DNA of 52,848 bases from Actinomycetota bacterium (lineage in GTDB: Bacteria; Actinomycetota; Actinomycetes; S36-B12; UBA5976): assembly GCA_009923495.1 (NCBI GenBank), contig RFTJ01000008.1:1-52848 (forward strand), written 5' to 3'. This document shows, piece after piece, positions 17,579 to 26,971 of the stretch. The position numbers and the translations under genes were made by a program. Under the pieces are notes generated by a model. The model saw only the letters and a program-made list of their open reading frames with translations. It was not told the DNA's origin and made no database searches. Numbering within the stretch: the stretch's first letter is position 1; the number at the start of each line of letters is the position of its first letter.

Positions 17579-19677
17579 AGAGAACCCGATTGACCTTCAT
17601 GACTTTGGCCTTTCTGCTGTTCGGCACACTGTTTAGTCAAATTTCGGTGCGCGCCGAATCCCAGCCATTTCAAATGGTCAAGAATCCAATGATCTATTTC
17701 GTGATGCTAGATCGGTTTGCAAATGGTGATCCAGCAAATGACAGTGGCTTCCTAAGTGGTGGCGCAACTAAATCGGGGTTCAACCCTTTGGCAACGGGCT
17801 TTTATCACGGTGGCGACTTAGCCGGACTCACTAGCAAAATCTCTTACATAAAATCACTTGGCTTTAATGCAATTTGGGTTACGCCGGTTGTGCGCCAAGT
17901 TACCGTTGCACCAGATGAGAGCAGTGCGGGATATCACGGCTATTGGGGTGCAGGTTTTAATCAAGTTGATTCACACCTCGGGACGATGCAAGATTTTAAA
18001 GACTTTGTTTCGGCTGCTCACGACCAAGGCCTCGGCGTAATTTTAGATATTGTCGTTAACCACACTGGTGATGTGATTTACTCTTCTGCTGGTACTGGGT
18101 ATTCAGATACCGATTTCTTTCCTTACCTACTTAAAAATGGCAAGGAGTTTGATGCAACCAAACTAGCTGGGTCAACAAAGTTTCCCAAGCTGAGCCAACT
18201 AAATCCCGATACTTCATTCCCCAACCCACCACTGCTTAATAACTCAGACTCCAGGGTTAAAACTCCGGCTTGGCTAAATGATGTTCGTAACTATCACAAT
18301 CGTGGAAACACAACTTTTACCGGTGAGTCTAGCCAGTTTGGCGACTTCTTTGGCCTAGATGATTTGTTCACCGAATCCCCTGTAGTAGTGAAGGGGATGA
18401 CCCAGATTTTCGCGGATTGGATAACAAACACTGGCGTTGATGGCTTTCGAGTAGATACGGCCAAACATGTAAACGAAAAATTCTGGAAATCATTCTTACC
18501 GGCAATGCGCAAGGCGGCAGCGAAGCAAGGAAAAACTAATTTTCCAATGTGGGGCGAAGTTTATGATGCCGATGAGAGTCAAACTTCTTATTGGGTCAAA
18601 AACGCATCCTTTAATGAAGTCCTAGACTTTCCGTTGCAAAGCCAACTACTCAGTTTCATCAACACTGGTTCGACAAATGGCCTTGTTTCAGTTTTGAATG
18701 GCGATGACTCGTATACAACGGCAACTAGTAATGCAAACCAACTAGTGACCTTTCTGGGCAATCATGACATGGGTCGCGTTGGTTCATTCATTACGCGAGC
18801 AACAAACGACAAAGCTTTACAACTGGCTCGGGTAAAGCTAGCACATGCGCTGTTGTTCACCCTGCGTGGTAACCCTGCCGTTTATTACGGTGACGAATTC
18901 GGCTTAGGTGGTGGCGGTGATCAACAGGCACGGCAGGATCTATTCCCAACCCAAGTTAGTCAGTGGAAAACCGAAGCTCGAATTGGTGGCACCCCTATCG
19001 GCTCTGGAAGCAGCTTTGATTCAACTAATCCGATTCAGGACACTATCAAAGAGGTAACTGCGCTTCGCAGTAGCGATTCGGCATTCACTGCTGGCCCACA
19101 AATAATCCGATTAACTGGCTCGGGAATCCTAGCCTTCAGCAGAATAAATCCAGACACTGGCATTGAGTATCTTTGTGTATTTAACTCAGGCAACTCAGCA
19201 ATTGATAAAAATGTTACAGTCGGCGCTACCAATTCAAACTGGTCAAGAGTGCTAGGTGAAGGAAGTCTGAATCCAGATGTTGCTAGTGTGAAAGTCCAGG
19301 TGCCAAAAAATAGCTGGGGAATCTTTAAGTCAGGATCTGCAACACCTACAGCCGAAAATATTTCGATTAAGTTAGATCCAATTAGAACTAGTGCATACGA
19401 CAGCAATCAATATCAGTTGCAGGCAAAAGTTACAAACACTGCTTATCAGCAGGTGCGTTTTTATCGAAAAGCACCTGCTGGAAAATGGACCTACCTAGGA
19501 AGTGACAACTCGCCAATTTACTCAGCAGGTACGAGTTCACAAACTTTGAACACGCATCGAATCTTTCCGCTAAGAAGTTCATTGAAGCGTGCAACGACTT
19601 ACGCCTACAAAGCTGAAGTAGTGATGCTGAATGGAGAAATTTCTACCTCAAAAATCCTGAGCTACCGGATGAAATGA
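17575..19677 (+). CDS. Secreted alpha-amylase (GH13)
   Basis: 700 residues from ATG 17575, which overlaps the preceding stop as ATGA. A TTG at 17563 is less likely. A signal peptide of about 30 residues ends SVRAES. The GH13 barrel is complete: YFVMLDRFANGD, YHGGDLAGL, GVILDIVVNHTGD (region I), DGFRVDTAKHV with nucleophile D294, WGEVYDADE with acid E328, and FLGNHDMGRVG with D398. A calcium-site-like FANGDPAND segment follows the first strand. After the barrel there is a C-terminal beta domain and an extra ~100-residue Ig-like tail (from about TAENISIKLDPIRTS). It should cut internal alpha-1,4 links of starch outside the cell and supply the MalEFG importers. Cyclodextrin or maltooligosaccharide specificity cannot be decided from sequence. 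Confidence 0.92.
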   Translation: MKRTRLTFMTLAFLLFGTLFSQISVRAESQPFQMVKNPMIYFVMLDRFANGDPANDSGFLSGGATKSGFNPLATGFYHGGDLAGLTSKISYIKSLGFNAIWVTPVVRQVTVAPDESSAGYHGYWGAGFNQVDSHLGTMQDFKDFVSAAHDQGLGVILDIVVNHTGDVIYSSAGTGYSDTDFFPYLLKNGKEFDATKLAGSTKFPKLSQLNPDTSFPNPPLLNNSDSRVKTPAWLNDVRNYHNRGNTTFTGESSQFGDFFGLDDLFTESPVVVKGMTQIFADWITNTGVDGFRVDTAKHVNEKFWKSFLPAMRKAAAKQGKTNFPMWGEVYDADESQTSYWVKNASFNEVLDFPLQSQLLSFINTGSTNGLVSVLNGDDSYTTATSNANQLVTFLGNHDMGRVGSFITRATNDKALQLARVKLAHALLFTLRGNPAVYYGDEFGLGGGGDQQARQDLFPTQVSQWKTEARIGGTPIGSGSSFDSTNPIQDTIKEVTALRSSDSAFTAGPQIIRLTGSGILAFSRINPDTGIEYLCVFNSGNSAIDKNVTVGATNSNWSRVLGEGSLNPDVASVKVQVPKNSWGIFKSGSATPTAENISIKLDPIRTSAYDSNQYQLQAKVTNTAYQQVRFYRKAPAGKWTYLGSDNSPIYSAGTSSQTLNTHRIFPLRSSLKRATTYAYKAEVVMLNGEISTSKILSYRMK

Positions 19678-19724
19678 TTTAGGAAATTTGATTCAATACC
19701 TGTTCACTTTGCGGTATTTTTAGC

Positions 19725-19760
19725 GTGAAACCGCTTACAAATTTTGTGAAACCGCTTACA
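19725..19760 (+). promoter_or_regulatory. Tandem LacI-family operator (two identical copies)
   Basis: The 15-mer GTGAAACCGCTTACA occurs at 19725-19739 and again at 19746-19760, exactly 21 bases apart, or two helical turns. It has the central CG and half-site layout of LacI/CcpA/MalR-type operators. Placement in the 222-base gap before the starch-binding gene at 19900 points to control by a maltose- or carbon-responsive LacI-family regulator encoded elsewhere. A possible -10 box TATTAT lies at 19817-19822, so the operators sit about 60-90 bases upstream of it. Confidence 0.75.
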
Positions 19761-19816
19761 CGAAAATCGTTACAATTTTTTCAAAATTTTTCATTACTTT
19801 TTCGTTAATTTCTGCC

Positions 19817-19822
19817 TATTAT
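19817..19822 (+). promoter_or_regulatory. Possible -10 box for the PUD-TIG gene at 19900
   Basis: TATTAT in a very AT-rich stretch downstream of the tandem operators. The -35 position (about 19794) is poorly matched to consensus, as expected for an activated or sigma-relaxed promoter. Position is tentative. Confidence 0.35.
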
Positions 19823-19899
19823 GAATTTGCGATTGAAGGGGAATTCAACACAGTTGCTCAATCAATTTGCATCGGTTACGAATGGAAGGACATCACATC

Positions 19900-22404
19900 G
19901 TGATTTCATCAAAGGCACTGGCTCGAAAAATCTTCGTGCCATTCCTAGCAACATTAATGGTTGCTGGGTTGTCTGCTGGCTTTGCATCACCTGCAAAAGC
20001 GGACAACGTAAGCAATACAGTTACGATTCACTATCAGGATCCAGCAGCAACTGATTTTGATAGCTACAAGGGTTGGAATTTATGGCTCTTTAAGGGAGCT
20101 GGTACTTCAACTGACACTGCTCAGTGGAATGTAGCAACCTACTTCAATGGCTCTGACTCGTTTGGTAAAAGTTACACTTTTACAGTTAGCGATTCAGCAA
20201 CGCTCAGCACAATCGGCACAATCGTGCGCACAAATGCTTGGGACAAGAAAGAATGGAATGCACCCGCAGGCCAGGACAAGGGCAACCGTTACATTGCTCT
20301 AGATTCTGACGGTTCAACTGAGGTCTGGATTGTTGCCGGAACTGATAAGGCTGCTTACTACACCTCATTGGCAGACGCTCAGGATGCTGGCGCTGGATCC
20401 GCTCCTTGGGAAGCTGGCGCAACTGACCCTAATTACGACTGTGCTGATGGTGTTTGTACTCCGGTGTCAACCGCATCTAACACTCAAGCACTGACCATCC
20501 ACTACCAAGGTAAGAACGTCACTGGCTTTAATAGCTACCGTGGCTGGGATGTATGTATCTATAACTTTGGCGATTTCGCCTGCCATAATTTCAATGGCGA
20601 GGATGCTTACGGCAAGGTATTCAAGAAAAACCTCACTGGAACAAAGCTGCTTCCTGCTATCGGCATCATCATTCGTAAGAATGACTGGTCGACTCGTGCT
20701 TCATGTGCGCAGTGTACTGGTGATGGAGACGGTAACCACTTGATCACCCTAGATCCAAGTGGAACAACTGAAGTTTGGGTTCTTGACGGATCAGACGGAC
20801 CATTCTTCTCATCCAAAGCAGATGCAGAAGCCGCTGGCGCAGTTTCAGCTCCTTGGGAAGCTGGCGCATCAGATCCAAACTACAGCTGTACTGGAACTGG
20901 ATTCGACGCAGTTTGTCAGAGCCTAATCAGCTACTCATCAAGCCAGACCATTCGCATCCACTACAACCGCCCAGCAGGCGACTACGACGGCTGGAACATT
21001 TGGTACTGGAACATCGGTACTGGTGGTCAGCTCGACTTTAGTGGTGAAGATGCTTACGGCAAGGTTGCGACTTTGACCGTGAACAACACCGCTGCAGTTT
21101 CCGGATTTGGTTTCTTATTGCGCAGTAGTGATAACTGGGATACGGCTACCAAGAACGGTCTCGATGGAAATGGTAACCAGGACTCAGTTACATTCACTTC
21201 AGTTCAGGACGGTGCTCCATCAGGTGCAGGGACTGTTGATGTCTATGTAAAGCAGGGCAAAAAAGCGGTCTACTCCTCAAATCCATACGGAGCACCTACT
21301 CTAAGTGGCTCGCTTCCAACCACAACTGGTGGAAACAAGACCTTCGAGGTAAGCGGAACTAACTTCCCAACTGATGGAAGCGTACGGGCGAATCTAGTTC
21401 GCGCTGCAGTACCAGCTGTGCTTGCTACCAAGGTTGGCAATGTGTACAAGTGTGGATCTGTAACTCGTTCGCAGGGCTATGTCTGTACTGCTGCTGTTCC
21501 TGCAGCTACTGCACCAGCAGTAGCTCGCGCACTGTCGGCTACCAAGCTTTCAGTTAGCTTGGCCAAGCCAACCTCAGCGATTACCGGCAAGCTTGTAGTA
21601 ACCACCCCAGGTGGAAGCGCAACTTCTACTGGCTCAATTGCCTTGACAACCGCTAACAATCTGCCAAGTGCACCAGTTGCTTCACCAGCTGCTGGTCTAG
21701 TTGGAGATACAGTTACTGTCACCGCAACTAACGCTGGCGCAGCAACGGCTGTGAAACTTGGTACATTGTCAGTTGACTTCACCGTCACTGCGATTAACAA
21801 GTTGACCTTCGTGGTACCTGCTGGTGCTGAAGATGGCAAGATTTCAATCACCACTGCTGGTGGAACTGCATCCTCGTCGGCATTGTTCAGAATGAAGCCA
21901 GTAATCAGCAGCTTGTCGCCAAGTTCTGTAGCAGTCGGTGGCATTGTTACCATCAATGGTGCAAATCTTGCGGGAGTAACAGCAGTAAAGATGGGTACTA
22001 AGGTTTTGGTGAAGAAGACCGCCGGAGCAACCTCAATTACCTACCAGGTTCCAGCTGGAACTGTTACTGGCAAGGTTTCAGTAACCACCCCTGGTGGCAC
22101 TGTAACCAGCGCAGACGACCTAACGATCATCCCAGCTCCTTCAATCACTGCGGTGACTGGAACAAAGGGAACTGGTGCAAATGCATCTAAGTTCGTTAAG
22201 GGAACCACGATGACAATCACTGGTACAAATCTGACCGGTGCTACTGCGGTTCGCATTGGTGCAAATACCATTGCTGAATTCACCGTAGTTAGCAGCACTC
22301 AGATCACATTCACTGCGCCTACCAATAAGACTGGTACCTCAGTGTCTGTGGTAACTCCTGGTGGTACTGCAACCAAGTCTGGCACCGTAGCTACGACTGC
22401 CTAA
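19900..22404 (+). CDS. Secreted starch-binding protein: three PUD/CBM41-like domains plus ~4 TIG domains
   Basis: 834 residues from GTG 19900, supported by GGAAGGA at 19884-19890. The upstream in-frame start is less likely. A signal peptide (about 1-33, ending SPAKAD) is followed by three PUD-like modules with signatures TIHYQDPAATDFDSYKGW, TIHYQGKNVTGFNSYRGW and RIHYNRPAGDYDGW. The first two end in the same phrase SAPWEAGA-DPNY, an internal duplication. About four IPT/TIG-like domains follow. There is no catalytic domain, sortase motif or C-terminal helix. It is first in the second half of the locus, behind the tandem operator, and so is probably induced with it. A non-catalytic alpha-glucan-binding function is inferred from the PUD modules. 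Confidence 0.85.
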   Translation: MISSKALARKIFVPFLATLMVAGLSAGFASPAKADNVSNTVTIHYQDPAATDFDSYKGWNLWLFKGAGTSTDTAQWNVATYFNGSDSFGKSYTFTVSDSATLSTIGTIVRTNAWDKKEWNAPAGQDKGNRYIALDSDGSTEVWIVAGTDKAAYYTSLADAQDAGAGSAPWEAGATDPNYDCADGVCTPVSTASNTQALTIHYQGKNVTGFNSYRGWDVCIYNFGDFACHNFNGEDAYGKVFKKNLTGTKLLPAIGIIIRKNDWSTRASCAQCTGDGDGNHLITLDPSGTTEVWVLDGSDGPFFSSKADAEAAGAVSAPWEAGASDPNYSCTGTGFDAVCQSLISYSSSQTIRIHYNRPAGDYDGWNIWYWNIGTGGQLDFSGEDAYGKVATLTVNNTAAVSGFGFLLRSSDNWDTATKNGLDGNGNQDSVTFTSVQDGAPSGAGTVDVYVKQGKKAVYSSNPYGAPTLSGSLPTTTGGNKTFEVSGTNFPTDGSVRANLVRAAVPAVLATKVGNVYKCGSVTRSQGYVCTAAVPAATAPAVARALSATKLSVSLAKPTSAITGKLVVTTPGGSATSTGSIALTTANNLPSAPVASPAAGLVGDTVTVTATNAGAATAVKLGTLSVDFTVTAINKLTFVVPAGAEDGKISITTAGGTASSSALFRMKPVISSLSPSSVAVGGIVTINGANLAGVTAVKMGTKVLVKKTAGATSITYQVPAGTVTGKVSVTTPGGTVTSADDLTIIPAPSITAVTGTKGTGANASKFVKGTTMTITGTNLTGATAVRIGANTIAEFTVVSSTQITFTAPTNKTGTSVSVVTPGGTATKSGTVATTA

Positions 22405-22435
22405 GTTGCAAAACTAAAGGGGTAAAACCTTAAGG

Positions 22436-22472
22436 GGTTGGGGCTTGTAACACTTTGTTGCAAGCCCCAACC
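22436..22472 (+). terminator. Strong hairpin terminator after the PUD-TIG gene
   Basis: A 17-bp stem (22436-22452 with 22456-22472, one G-T pair) closed by a 3-base loop, 31 bases after the stop. It is the strongest hairpin in the locus. It separates gene 19900 from the three-PUD gene at 22548. Confidence 0.75.
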
Positions 22473-22547
22473 TTGAGGTAATTAACGAGGCTATCCAATC
22501 CACGGATAGTTAAAAAGGAGCAACGGCTCTGATTATGAGGGGGAATC

Positions 22548-24080
22548 GTGGATACATCGAAGGCAATTAGTCAGAAAAACAACATGCGACCTTCATTCAA
22601 GGTAGCGAAAATTCGAATAGGACAATTTTTGATGAAGCGAACTGCGCGTCAAATTAAATCAATGGTTTTGGCTGCACTAGCTGTAGCACTTTTTTCTGGC
22701 GGTTTGACCGCTACGTCAGCGCAAGCCGCTGGCGACAGAACTCTCATAATTCATTACTCACGTACAACACTCGATAATGACGGAACATCTGCTAACGGAT
22801 ACTGCGATGAAGATCCTTGTGGACTCTATGATGGTTGGAATTTATGGCTCTGGCAGACCGGTGATTCAGACTCAGGCAATACTGCAACCTGGGGAGAAGT
22901 TGGTGGCGGATGGCAATTTGATCCTGCCGACCAGGATAATTTCGGTGCGAAAGCGATCATTAAAGTTACCAGTGCTTCAACAAAGGTAGGCTTCATAGTT
23001 CGTATTGGTTCAAATAAAAATGATGTTGCTGAAGATCGCTTCATAGACATGAAGCCAACTGGAACCACTGAAGTTTGGCTTAAGCAAAACGATTCAATGA
23101 TTTATACCTCAAATCCAAACGATCGAGTACTTCGGATTCACTACAAGCGAGGAGATAATAAGTACACCGGATGGGACATCCTGACCCAAGAAGAGGATTC
23201 GGCTGACAACAAGGCCGTGCCATTTGCTAGTGCGCCTGATTGCTTTGGTCGGGTAGCAAGCATTAACTTGCCCGACATTACCCAAGTGGACCAAAAGTTT
23301 ATTTTGCGTAAGGGTGGAAATGCACTCACGCTTCAGTCAGAGGTATTCACTGCAACTTTGTCTCCGAAAAAGTACACAGACTTTTGGCTGGATGCCAATC
23401 TATTTGACGACGGTGGCACGCTGGTGGACATTACCGTCGACAAGACTGTTGGCGAGGAAACCGTTACCTATTTGGACATGACTGATAAAGCTAGTTTGAC
23501 TAATCCCACCGGAAATTTGGTGGCAGTTCATTACAGTCGCCCACTGCAAGATTATGCAGGTTGGAAAGTTAATCACCTTGGAAATGGTGTTGCCTACAGC
23601 CCTGACTTGAAGGACAGTTTCGGCCGCATTGCGTGCGTTTACGAATTCGATCGCACAGCATCTTCGATTGTTATCACCATCAAGAAGGGTTCAACTATGG
23701 ACCTTGCTTCGGGGGAACTGCCAACTGGACTCGGTGGTCAGCGCACTGTTAACATCACTGGCTCAATGACTGAGGTATGGATTAAGCAAGGCAATAAGAC
23801 AGTCTTCGACAAAGTGCTTGTTCCAGATCCAGCAATTAAGGCTGCCCAAAAATTATCAAAGGTCCCAACATCTCTCAAGCGAGGCAAGAGTGTAGCTTTG
23901 CCGGCAAAAACCGATGCCAAGCTTGTGGTTAAGTGGACAGTGATTACGCCACAAAATTGCAAAATCAAGTCTGGCAAACTCTTCGCTAAGAGTCCTGGAA
24001 CTTGCAAACTTGGTGCAATGCAAAGTGGTAATGCAGCTTTCAAACTTTATACCAACCAGTTCAGAATCACTATTAACTAA
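22548..24080 (+). CDS. Secreted protein made of three PUD/CBM41-like domains
   Basis: 510 residues from GTG 22548, which has a strong GAGGGGGA just upstream. This gives a ~40-residue N-terminal stretch before the hydrophobic signal segment (MVLAALAVALFSGGL, cleavage after SAQAAG). ATG 22632 would give a conventional signal peptide and remains possible. Three PUD-like modules follow: IIHYSRTTLDND (with GWNLWLW), RIHYKRGDNKYTGWDIL and AVHYSRPLQDYAGWKV. A short lysine-rich C-terminal domain of about 80 residues (from KLSKVPTSLKRGKS) resembles cell-surface Ig-like tails. No enzyme domain is present. It stands immediately before the second malE, with only 50 bases between, so it is likely cotranscribed. 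Probably an accessory alpha-glucan-binding protein for that importer. Confidence 0.83.
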   Translation: MDTSKAISQKNNMRPSFKVAKIRIGQFLMKRTARQIKSMVLAALAVALFSGGLTATSAQAAGDRTLIIHYSRTTLDNDGTSANGYCDEDPCGLYDGWNLWLWQTGDSDSGNTATWGEVGGGWQFDPADQDNFGAKAIIKVTSASTKVGFIVRIGSNKNDVAEDRFIDMKPTGTTEVWLKQNDSMIYTSNPNDRVLRIHYKRGDNKYTGWDILTQEEDSADNKAVPFASAPDCFGRVASINLPDITQVDQKFILRKGGNALTLQSEVFTATLSPKKYTDFWLDANLFDDGGTLVDITVDKTVGEETVTYLDMTDKASLTNPTGNLVAVHYSRPLQDYAGWKVNHLGNGVAYSPDLKDSFGRIACVYEFDRTASSIVITIKKGSTMDLASGELPTGLGGQRTVNITGSMTEVWIKQGNKTVFDKVLVPDPAIKAAQKLSKVPTSLKRGKSVALPAKTDAKLVVKWTVITPQNCKIKSGKLFAKSPGTCKLGAMQSGNAAFKLYTNQFRITIN

Positions 24081-24130
24081 TCAACCCTGCATGTGTTTAA
24101 CGTGCTAAAACCAAGTCCTTCGGAGGAAAA

Positions 24131-25336
24131 ATGAAAAGTAAGAAAGTTGGAATAGTAGGTGGCATAGTAGCTGCAGCTATGTTGGTAACAGGGTTGACAA
24201 TGCCTGCAGCTCAGGCAGCAACTGTAGTTACGATTTGGACCGATTTGGACCGGGCAAGTGCATTTCAATCATGGGCTAAGGCCTTTAACCGAAAGCATAA
24301 GTCAATTGTCGTAAATGTTATCGGCAAGGACGGCCATAAAGATAAATTGAAGACTGTTTCGGATACTGATGCTCCAGACATTATCGTGGGCGCGCATGAC
24401 TGGATTGGCCCACTGCAATCAGATGGTTCGATTCTTCCGCTGACAATAGCCAATGCTTCCCAGTTTGATAAGCGCGACAAGGATGCATTCAAACTCGGTG
24501 GTGCCACCTATGGCGTGCCAGTAGCTGTCGAAAATGTGGCACTGTTCCGAAATGCAAACTTGGTGCCTAAAGCACCAAAGAAGATGGCAGATATCGAGTT
24601 GGACTGCAAGAAGTTTTTTAAGAAGAACAAGAAAGCAAAATTCTGTCTCGCAGTTTCGCCAGGTGATCCGTATCACATGTACCCATTCTTTTCTGGACTA
24701 GGCGGATATATATTCGGTGGCTCATCAGGGAACTGGAACACCAACAAACTGGGAATTGCAAACAGCAAGTTCCTCAAGAATTCAACCTTGATTGACAAGT
24801 GGTATCGCGAGAAACTGTTTAATGTAAATGTGACTGGCGATACTGCTCTTGCAGCTTTTACCGGCAAGCAAGCCCCATACATGGTTACAGGTCCATGGAA
24901 CTTGGACAAGATCCGACTAAAGAACATCAATTACGAGATGTCACCATTCCCAACGGTAGTTAAGGGATTCAAGGCAGTTCCGTTTTATGGCGTGCAGGGT
25001 GCGATGCGCACTAAGTGGGCAGCGCCTGGCAAGCATAAGAACGTGTTGCAGGTAAACCAGGTTCTTGCGGATCTGACAACCAAGGACGCACAACTTCGGA
25101 TTGCAAATCTAACCATTCGGACTCCGGCAAATAAACTTGCTCGAGCTGCCTTTAAAGATCCTGACAGCGCGGCATTCTTCAAGGCCGGTCAAGGTGCAAT
25201 CACCATGCCGCAGATTCTGGCGATGGGCGCTGTTTGGACTCCGTTAGGTAATGCTTGGAGCCAGGTCAAGACCGAGAAACTTGCTTCCAAGCGGTTCAAG
25301 AAAGCGCAGTCAACCATCTCGAAAGCAATAAAGTAA
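24131..25336 (+). CDS. malE: Maltose/maltodextrin ABC transporter substrate-binding protein (second copy)
   Basis: 401 residues; ATG 24131 with GGAGG just upstream. A signal peptide (about 29 residues, ending AAQAAT) has no lipobox cysteine, as in the first copy. Shared segments with the paralogue at 8161 include DAPDIIVGAHDWIG, YGVPVAVENVALFRN and TGPWNLDKI. It should bind maltodextrins for the MalF/MalG pair directly downstream. Sequence differences in the middle region suggest a different oligosaccharide preference, which is inference. Confidence 0.93.
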   Translation: MKSKKVGIVGGIVAAAMLVTGLTMPAAQAATVVTIWTDLDRASAFQSWAKAFNRKHKSIVVNVIGKDGHKDKLKTVSDTDAPDIIVGAHDWIGPLQSDGSILPLTIANASQFDKRDKDAFKLGGATYGVPVAVENVALFRNANLVPKAPKKMADIELDCKKFFKKNKKAKFCLAVSPGDPYHMYPFFSGLGGYIFGGSSGNWNTNKLGIANSKFLKNSTLIDKWYREKLFNVNVTGDTALAAFTGKQAPYMVTGPWNLDKIRLKNINYEMSPFPTVVKGFKAVPFYGVQGAMRTKWAAPGKHKNVLQVNQVLADLTTKDAQLRIANLTIRTPANKLARAAFKDPDSAAFFKAGQGAITMPQILAMGAVWTPLGNAWSQVKTEKLASKRFKKAQSTISKAIK

Positions 25337-25366
25337 AAAGAGTTACGAAAGCGAAAGTTCACGAAT

Positions 25367-25412
25367 CGGCTAGCGCAGATACTTAGCAATTTGCCAGTGT
25401 CTGCGCTAGTCG
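25367..25412 (+). promoter_or_regulatory. malE-malF intercistronic hairpin (second operon)
   Basis: A 16-bp stem (25367-25382 with 25397-25412, two wobble pairs) and a 14-base loop, in the same relative place as the hairpin of the first operon but unrelated in sequence. A role in separating expression of binding protein and permeases is inferred. Confidence 0.65.
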
Positions 25413-25448
25413 ATGAACTACATATTTTAATTAGGTGGGGTTAAATCG

Positions 25449-26963
25449 GTGGTTGGCTTAGTTGCCCGAATTCTGTTCTTGGGACTTATTGATTCTTTGG
25501 CATTTTGGGCTGGAACCCACTTAGTAGTTTCCAGCAACTGGTTAGCCTTGACCTGGTTGGTAATTACCACTGTGATTATCAACATCGTCTATTTGGCCAA
25601 GCGAACTAAGGCTTCTCGCTGGCTGTTGCCAGGCACCATTCTGTTAGTAATTTTCCAGATCTATCCGGTCTTATTTACTGCAGTAGCTGCTTTTAGCAAT
25701 TATTCGACCGAACACTTTGTCAGCAGAGATGAAGCCCGAAAGGCCGTGCTGCTTTCATATGTTCAGCAGGTTGAAGATAGTCCTGAATACCCAATTCGAG
25801 CTATCCACAAAGGTAAAGAGTTCGGACTTCTGATAGTCAATCCAGAGACCGAGAAGGTTTACTTAGGCACCGAAGATGCAGCAACAGAGATTCCCTCTCC
25901 TAAATTTGATTCAGATGGCCTGCCGCTGCCTCCAGCGGATTGGAATGTATACAGTGACGATCAAATCAATTCGTCCGAGTCAATCCAAAATTCGCTCACG
26001 GACTTCGCCTCTCCGATAAGTAAGGACACTTACATAAAAGGTGATACCTATCCCGTTGGCTATGAGTATTCCACCACCGTAATCTATGACGCCAAAAAAG
26101 ATCAGTTGATAGATACAACAACTGGATATGTTTTCAAGGAAGTCGAAGGTGCATTCGTAGCTGAAGACGGCACTTCACTAACACCTGGTTGGCGAGTAAA
26201 TGTAGGATTCAAGAATTTTCACTCTGTAATCACTGATCCGGTAGTCCGAGGCCCATTTGTTCGAGTTTTGATTTGGACCTTCGTCTACGCATTCTTAACT
26301 GTGATAACTACCTTTATCCTGGGCTTAACTTTGGCTTTGATTTTGAATCATCCAGGCGTCAAAGGTCGCAAGTTCTTGAGATCCTCGCTAATTATTCCGT
26401 ACGCAATGCCCGGCTTTTTGTCTTTACTGATCTGGGCCGGCTTCCTTAATGATGATTTTGGCGTTATCAATAATTTGCTCGGAACAAACATTCCCTGGCT
26501 AACGGATGCATTTTGGGCAAAAGTATCAACGGTGCTGGTTAATTTATGGCTTGGTTTCCCTTACATGTTCCTAATTTGCACGGGCGCTATTCAGTCCATT
26601 CCAGCCGAGCTCGCCGAAGCGGCCTCGGTAGATGGAGCAAAACCGCGCCAGATACTTACCAGAATCAAATTGCCATTACTGATGGTCACCGTATCTCCAT
26701 TGCTAATTGGATCCTTTGCCTACAATTTCAATAATTTTGGCGGCATTTATCTATTGACTGGTGGTGGACCTCCAGCTGCAGATTCTGAAATTGCTGGCTC
26801 AACCGATATTTTGATTTCCTACACCTACAAGTTGGCTATTGAATCGGGACACGGTAACGATTACGGTCTGGCTTGTGCTATTTCGATCTTGATCTTCTTT
26901 ATTGTTGCGGGCATCTCAACACTTTCATTCACCCGTACCCGTGCTTTAGAGACTTTGAACTAG
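25449..26963 (+). CDS. malF: Maltodextrin ABC transporter permease MalF (second copy)
   Basis: 504 residues from GTG 25449 behind GGTGGGG. Same plan as the first copy: two or three N-terminal helices, an extracytoplasmic P2-type domain (about residues 75-260, with VIYDAKKDQLIDTTTGYVFK), then the transport core with ATPase-docking loop EAASVDGAKPRQILTRIKLP. It is followed after 8 bases by malG. Conservation with the first copy is strongest in the core and weaker in the extracytoplasmic domain. That fits two transporters with different partner proteins. Confidence 0.94.
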   Translation: MVGLVARILFLGLIDSLAFWAGTHLVVSSNWLALTWLVITTVIINIVYLAKRTKASRWLLPGTILLVIFQIYPVLFTAVAAFSNYSTEHFVSRDEARKAVLLSYVQQVEDSPEYPIRAIHKGKEFGLLIVNPETEKVYLGTEDAATEIPSPKFDSDGLPLPPADWNVYSDDQINSSESIQNSLTDFASPISKDTYIKGDTYPVGYEYSTTVIYDAKKDQLIDTTTGYVFKEVEGAFVAEDGTSLTPGWRVNVGFKNFHSVITDPVVRGPFVRVLIWTFVYAFLTVITTFILGLTLALILNHPGVKGRKFLRSSLIIPYAMPGFLSLLIWAGFLNDDFGVINNLLGTNIPWLTDAFWAKVSTVLVNLWLGFPYMFLICTGAIQSIPAELAEAASVDGAKPRQILTRIKLPLLMVTVSPLLIGSFAYNFNNFGGIYLLTGGGPPAADSEIAGSTDILISYTYKLAIESGHGNDYGLACAISILIFFIVAGISTLSFTRTRALETLN

Positions 26964-26971
26964 GAGAGCAT

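Noticed and set aside
19761-19774. Third operator-like sequence CGAAAATCGTTACA
   Set aside because: Matches the operator at only 9 of 14 positions with a shifted CG; treated as chance.
22491-22509. CTATCC/GGATAG small inverted repeat before the three-PUD gene
   Set aside because: Six-base arms, no second copy; kept only as a note.
26873-26971. Upstream extension of the second malG
   Set aside because: Overlaps the malF 3' end in a different frame; the ATG at 26972 has a clear ribosome site and gives the usual length.
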